From Firm-04 sp045642925 (lineage in GTDB: Bacteria > Bacillota > Clostridia > Oscillospirales > Ruminococcaceae): a DNA stretch of 35,004 nucleotides. This document shows positions 31,771-35,004 of the stretch, in pieces. The notes beneath the pieces were generated by a model. The model had not been told where the DNA came from and searched no databases. It worked only from the letters and a program-made list of their open reading frames with translations. The stretch covers positions 1-35,004 of the forward strand of contig JAZUJW010000040.1 of assembly GCA_045642925.1 (NCBI GenBank). The letters are read 5' to 3'. The first letter of the stretch is position 1; every line of letters begins with the position of its first letter. The position numbers and the translations under genes are program-made.

Positions 31771-33230
31771 AATTGTTCCTCCAGAATTAAGTAAGCACAG
31801 GTTGCCTGCGATTTTGCTTCGAGGTAGTCGATATCCATTTTCCATTCTTCGCAGGCGATGAGCTGAATGAGTTCGGTGACGCGCTCATAAGCGGCGCGGA
31901 TATTTTCGGTATTCGGAATGACGAAGTAATTTTCCTGCAAGATTTTGCGCAGTTCGGTACGGATGCCGTGAGGAATGGGAGTTGTGGCAGTGATTGGCTT
32001 GAAGTGACCTTCCTCGAAGCGTGGGCTGATATCTTCGGCTTCCTTGGCAATTTCTTCTGCGGCACGGCGGGAGAATACCAGTGCTTCCAACAGCGAATTG
32101 GATGCAAGACGGTTGTTGCCGTGAACGCCTGTGTGGGCGCATTCGCCGCAGGCATAGAGGCGTTCGACACGAGTTTGTGCATTGATGCCGACATTGATGC
32201 CGCCCATGAGATAATGCTGACAGGGGAAAATCGGAACGGGTTCTTTGGTGAGGTCATAACCCTGTTCGAGCAATTTGTTGTAGATTTTGGGGAAACGTGC
32301 TTTGACTTCTTCGGGGTCTTTGTGGGAAATATCGAGCCAGAAGTCATTCGAACCGGTGCGCTGACTTTCGAGGATGATGGCGTGGGAAACGACATCACGC
32401 GGTGCGAGTTCCAGACGGTCATCATAGCGATGCATAAAGCGTTCGAGGTTGCAGTTACGGAGGTAAGCGCCCTCACCGCGGACGGCTTCGGAAATCAGGA
32501 AGCATTCGCGGGTATGTTTATTATTGAATGCAGTCGGATGGAACTGGATCAGGCTGAGGTTTTTGATACGAGCGCCGAGTTCGTAGGCGATGCGGATGCC
32601 GTCGCCGGTAGCGATGGCGGAGTTGGTGGTATATTCATAGACACGACCGATGCCGCCGGTAGCGAGGATAAGAAAATGGCAGTTGACGACGGCAAATTCG
32701 TTTTCTTTCATGAGTTCGCAGGAGAAGCCTGTTTCGGTTTTCATGGCGCGGGACATGACGGTATATTCAGAGATAGTGACATTTGGGAGGAGGCGGGTAG
32801 AAGCGAGCAGACCGCGGAGGATTTCCGCGCCGGTAGAATCGGCGTAATGGAAGATACGTCTGCGGCAGTGACCGCCTTCGAGGGTACGGTCGTAGTCGCC
32901 GTCGGAGCCGCGGTCGAAGATGACGCCGTAGTTTTCGACGAGCTGTTCGATATCGCGGGCGGCTTCGGAGACGAGGATTTGGAGTGTTTTGGGGTTATTG
33001 GTGAAAGCGCCGGCGATACGGGTATCGTTGGCATGGAGTTCGATGTTATCGTTGGGGGAATTCCAGACACCTGCGATGCCGCCTTGCGCGAGAGCGGAGT
33101 TACAGAGGGTAGCTTCGCGTTTGGCGAGGATGAGGATACGGAGGGATTGTGGGAGGTGGAGGGCGGCATAGAGACCTGCGGCGCCAGCGCCTGCGATGAC
33201 GACATCATAATTTTGTTCTAATTCGAACAT
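31767..33230 (-). CDS. nadB: L-aspartate oxidase
   Basis: FAD-dependent oxidation of L-aspartate to iminoaspartate, the first step of de novo NAD synthesis; under anaerobiosis fumarate or another acceptor replaces oxygen. The 487-residue protein has the dinucleotide-binding VVIAGAGAAGLYAALHL, SALAQGGIAGVW, LEGGHCRRRIFHYADSTG (in part GGHCRRRI), LATGGIGRVYEYTTN, the active-site region PCQHYLMGGINV and ECAHTGVHGNNRLASNSLLE (in part GNNRLASNSLLEALVF). ATG at 33230 is supported by AAGGAGT 8 bases upstream. The third gene of the pathway, nadA, is not next to it. Confidence 0.97.
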   Translation of the reverse strand: MFELEQNYDVVIAGAGAAGLYAALHLPQSLRILILAKREATLCNSALAQGGIAGVWNSPNDNIELHANDTRIAGAFTNNPKTLQILVSEAARDIEQLVENYGVIFDRGSDGDYDRTLEGGHCRRRIFHYADSTGAEILRGLLASTRLLPNVTISEYTVMSRAMKTETGFSCELMKENEFAVVNCHFLILATGGIGRVYEYTTNSAIATGDGIRIAYELGARIKNLSLIQFHPTAFNNKHTRECFLISEAVRGEGAYLRNCNLERFMHRYDDRLELAPRDVVSHAIILESQRTGSNDFWLDISHKDPEEVKARFPKIYNKLLEQGYDLTKEPVPIFPCQHYLMGGINVGINAQTRVERLYACGECAHTGVHGNNRLASNSLLEALVFSRRAAEEIAKEAEDISPRFEEGHFKPITATTPIPHGIRTELRKILQENYFVIPNTENIRAAYERVTELIQLIACEEWKMDIDYLEAKSQATCAYLILEEQL

Positions 33231-33281
33231 GGAAAAGACTCCTTCAATAAAGTACATCACCAAAAATGGATGATTAAGGAT

Positions 33282-33310
33282 ATTGTAGCACATTTTGGGA
33301 GATTTGTCAC
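33282..33310 (-). promoter_or_regulatory. Sigma-A-type promoter of nadB-nadC(-mtaD)
   Basis: On the minus strand GTGACA (33305-33310), 17 bases, TACAAT (33282-33287), 52 bases upstream of the nadB start. No clear NiaR-type operator was recognised. Confidence 0.75.
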
Positions 33311-33344
33311 GCATTTTTTTGAAATTTGTCGTTATAAAATAAAA

Positions 33345-33514
33345 GCGGCTATTTTATTGAGGATTTCGAAGGAAAAGTATCTCTGTAACGATATGGCTAT
33401 GCACGCGAAGTTAAAGTTTTACTCGATTTTTTTCAAAAAATCGCAGAGTCCAGAGGGAATCAGTTCCCTCTGGACTCCTCATGATGGGGTGCAGGATGTG
33501 CGCTCAATAACCGC
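33345..33514. repeat. Mosaic hairpin repeat, copy E (170 bp)
   Basis: The left end GCGGCTATTTTATTGAGGAT (33345-33364) matches the ends of copies B and C. The right end reads, in reverse complement, GCGGTTATTGAG, a shortened counterpart. Inside are GGCTATGCACGCGAAG (33395-33410), the stem GATTTTTT/AAAAAATC (33425-33442) and a perfect 11-bp hairpin TCCAGAGGGAA/TTCCCTCTGGA (33449-33459/33464-33474) followed by CTCCTCATGATGGGGTGCAG, which is shared with copy C. It lies between the nadB promoter and the 3' end of the HD gene, 12 bases from its stop. Confidence 0.85.
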
Positions 33515-33526
33515 GTGCGCACCCGC

Positions 33527-34129
33527 TTATTCATCGCGCAGAAAACCTTTTTCTGTCGCTTTTGCAATAATATCCATCGCGTATTCCCCAAGCGCTTCCG
33601 AACCTTCAAATACCTTCGTATTGCGCTTCTCTACCTGCGAACGCTTCGTCTGATGCTCCAGCCACGAAGAACCACCATTCCGATAATTCAGCGTCAACGG
33701 CTGTATTCTGTCCAGACTTGCCGCAAACCGCGCTTCCGCTGTGCTGCCTGCTTCGAATTCTTCCCACAGCTTCCGCATATGCGCCCCCTGTTCTTCCGGC
33801 AGCATCCCGAACAATCGGTCTGCCGCCTTCTGTTCACGCTCTGCCCGCGTCGCGTTCCCTGCATCATCGTATGCATAGGTATCCCCGGCATCAATTTCTA
33901 CAATATCATGTATCAGCACCGTTTCCAATACCGTCTTCAGGTCAATCGGCTCGTTCGCATACTCCGCCAGCACGATTGCAAGCATCGCCAGATGCCATGC
34001 GTGTTCAGCATCATTTTCCTTGCGCGGTTCATGCAGAACCGGTGTCTGCCGATAAATGTTCTTCATCTTGTCCAATTCTACAAGAAATTCAATCTGCTTC
34101 GAAAAACGCTCCGTGTCTATCGCTTTCAT
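33527..34129 (-). CDS. HD-domain hydrolase (YfbR-like)
   Basis: Predicted metal-dependent phosphohydrolase of 200 residues, resembling the HD/5'-nucleotidase-type family (COG1896, includes YfbR). The HD signature is visible as DAEHAWHLAM (His43), LIHDIVEIDAGDT (His74-Asp75) and a downstream Asp in SLDRIQPL (about 139). YfbR hydrolyses deoxynucleoside monophosphates, but the substrate here is unproven. It overlaps the SDR gene upstream by 4 bases, so the two are translated together. Repeat copy E follows directly and no ordinary terminator is seen. Confidence 0.88.
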   Translation of the reverse strand: MKAIDTERFSKQIEFLVELDKMKNIYRQTPVLHEPRKENDAEHAWHLAMLAIVLAEYANEPIDLKTVLETVLIHDIVEIDAGDTYAYDDAGNATRAEREQKAADRLFGMLPEEQGAHMRKLWEEFEAGSTAEARFAASLDRIQPLTLNYRNGGSSWLEHQTKRSQVEKRNTKVFEGSEALGEYAMDIIAKATEKGFLRDE

Positions 34130-34839
34130 ATGCCAAACCCTCCATTTACAGACAATATCTGCCCTGTGATAAATCCTGCCTGTTCCGATGCAAGAAATGC
34201 CGCCGCATCTGCAATGTCACTCGGACTGCCGATACGTCCCAGCGGCGTTTCATCTGCCAGTTCTGCCATCGTTTCAGCATCATGCATCGCATTCATTTTT
34301 GTGTCAATGACACCGGGAGAAATGCAGTTTACCCGTATGCCCGAAAGCCCGACTTCTTTTGCCAGTGCTTTCGTAAAACCAATGACCGCCGCTTTCGATG
34401 CACTGTAATGCACCTCACAAGCCGCCCCGATTTCTCCCCAGATGGAAGAAATTGTGATGATATTTCCGCGGTGTGCGTGCAGCATCGCGGGCAGAACCCG
34501 CTTTACTGTGTGCATCACACCACCGACATTCACTGCAAATAATCGTTCAGCCTGTTCGTCTGAAATGTCCTGAAACAGCCCTGTTACTGACATTCCTGCA
34601 TTGCAGACCAGCAGGTCGATGCCGCCGAGCGTCTGCTGTACGTTCTCCACCATGCGGTCAATTGCCGCAAAGTCGGCAAGGTCTGCCTGTACTGCAATGC
34701 CGTGCAGTTCAGTGGCAAGTGTCTGCGCGGCTTCTGCATTTGCGCCATAATGCAGTGCCACGGTGTAACCATCCGCGGCAAGCCGTTTTGCGATGGCACT
34801 GCCGATGCCGCCGGATGCGCCTGTAATCAATGCGTTCAT
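34126..34839 (-). CDS. ymfI: SDR-family reductase, likely elongation factor P 5-aminopentanone reductase
   Basis: NAD(P)H-dependent short-chain dehydrogenase of 237 residues. It has the cofactor loop ALITGASGGIGSAIAKRLA, LLVCNAGMS (NAG motif), the catalytic serine in TISSIWGEIG and YSASK (Tyr-x-x-x-Lys), and CISPGVIDT. The block SSIWGEIGAACEVHYSASKA is closer to YmfI, which reduces the 5-aminopentanone group on EF-P lysine in Firmicutes, than to FabG; no fatty-acid genes are nearby. ATG at 34839 is chosen because GGGAGG lies 5 bases upstream. It is translationally coupled to the HD gene. Confidence 0.85.
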   Translation of the reverse strand: MNALITGASGGIGSAIAKRLAADGYTVALHYGANAEAAQTLATELHGIAVQADLADFAAIDRMVENVQQTLGGIDLLVCNAGMSVTGLFQDISDEQAERLFAVNVGGVMHTVKRVLPAMLHAHRGNIITISSIWGEIGAACEVHYSASKAAVIGFTKALAKEVGLSGIRVNCISPGVIDTKMNAMHDAETMAELADETPLGRIGSPSDIADAAAFLASEQAGFITGQILSVNGGFGI

Positions 34840-34858
34840 AACTGCCTCCCATATTTGG

Positions 34859-34892
34859 GGCAGCACCGCACAAAGCACGCCTTACGGCTTGG
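34859..34892 (-). repeat. Mosaic hairpin repeat, copy F core, upstream of ymfI
   Basis: Read on the minus strand, this block matches the loop and right arm of copy D (29540-29572) with about two differences, including CAAGCCGTAAGGCGTGCTTT (CAAGCCGCAAGGCGTGCTTT in D). Here the flanking long stem is shorter. It lies in the 5' leader of ymfI, about 20 bases before the start codon. Confidence 0.75.
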
Positions 34893-34927
34893 TGGCACAT
34901 CTACTTGCAGATTTTCCGCCATCTTGC

Positions 34928-34972
34928 ACAGAAATTCTTTGCTGGGCGTCAGCCCAGCGGCATCATTTCTGT
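34928..34972. repeat. Nested inverted repeat at the window edge
   Basis: ACAGAAAT (34928-34935) pairs with ATTTCTGT (34965-34972), enclosing GCTGGGC-GTCA-GCCCAGC (34941-34958). Two matching arms with internal loops give a long cruciform-like structure. Flanking GCAGATTTTCCG (34907-34918) and AAAAATCTGACTGC (34984-34997) are also partly complementary. No gene is visible from 34840 to 35004. Confidence 0.7.
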
Positions 34973-35004
34973 ACAATCTGACGAAAAATCTGACTGCGTA
35001 TCTG

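Noticed and set aside
31968..33221. 417-residue plus-strand ORF
   Set aside because: It is antisense to nadB, whose product has all family motifs, and its translation is low-complexity and Gly/Glu/Val-rich. The same holds for long antisense ORFs over pncB (7508-9046), the GH-like gene (9047-10366) and ispA (25339-26400).
1..35004. CRISPR array
   Set aside because: The repeats are few, unequal in spacing, shuffled in orientation and lack regular spacers; no cas genes are present.

Overview
The window looks like a chromosome segment of an endospore-forming, low-to-mid GC Firmicute of class Clostridia, most likely a Ruminococcus-like member of the Oscillospiraceae. This placement is an inference. 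It rests on a complete spoIIIAA-AH sporulation operon, the clostridial gene order spoIIIA / asp23 / nusB / xseA / xseB / ispA / dxs / tlyA, a secreted lysozyme carrying dockerin-like and cohesin-like parts, and an indolepyruvate oxidoreductase / phenylacetate-CoA ligase cluster. No phage, plasmid, transposase gene or CRISPR array is visible.

Layout. Positions 1-3331 hold a secreted GH25 lysozyme (minus strand), a tRNA-Thr(GGT) with its own promoter and terminator, and a lipoprotein of the family 10 glycosylhydrolase-like (DUF187) group. Positions 3725-7372 hold queA and pyk, then pduL (phosphotransacylase). Positions 7487-11298 hold pncB (NAD salvage), an intracellular clan GH-A-like TIM-barrel protein and a HAD phosphatase. 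Positions 11389-16821 form an aryl-acid module: iorA, a membrane protein with an internal duplication, iorB, paaK and an ACT-domain protein. A coiled-coil/zinc-ribbon protein follows at 17041-17481.

Positions 17608-22323 are the eight-gene spoIIIA operon. It is preceded by a good match to a sigma-E promoter and closed by a probable terminator. Positions 22517-29162 are a vegetative operon with its own sigma-A promoter: asp23/gls24, nusB, a TsaD/Kae1-like paralogue, xseAB, ispA, dxs and tlyA, ending at a strong terminator. A promoter with a decayed alpha/beta-hydrolase remnant follows. The right end, on the minus strand, has nadB-nadC-mtaD (de novo NAD synthesis plus a purine-nucleoside deaminase) and a ymfI-like SDR with an HD-domain hydrolase.

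The least explained content is intergenic. At least six gaps (1-231, 3400-3617, 6230-6631, 29465-29602, 33345-33514 and 34859-34972) are built from a shared kit of hairpin modules, shuffled in order and orientation. One 40-base module is identical in two copies. One copy is bounded by 31-base terminal inverted repeats. A terminator-like stem shows compensatory differences between copies. These behave like non-autonomous, structured mosaic elements and are the main candidate for something not previously described.
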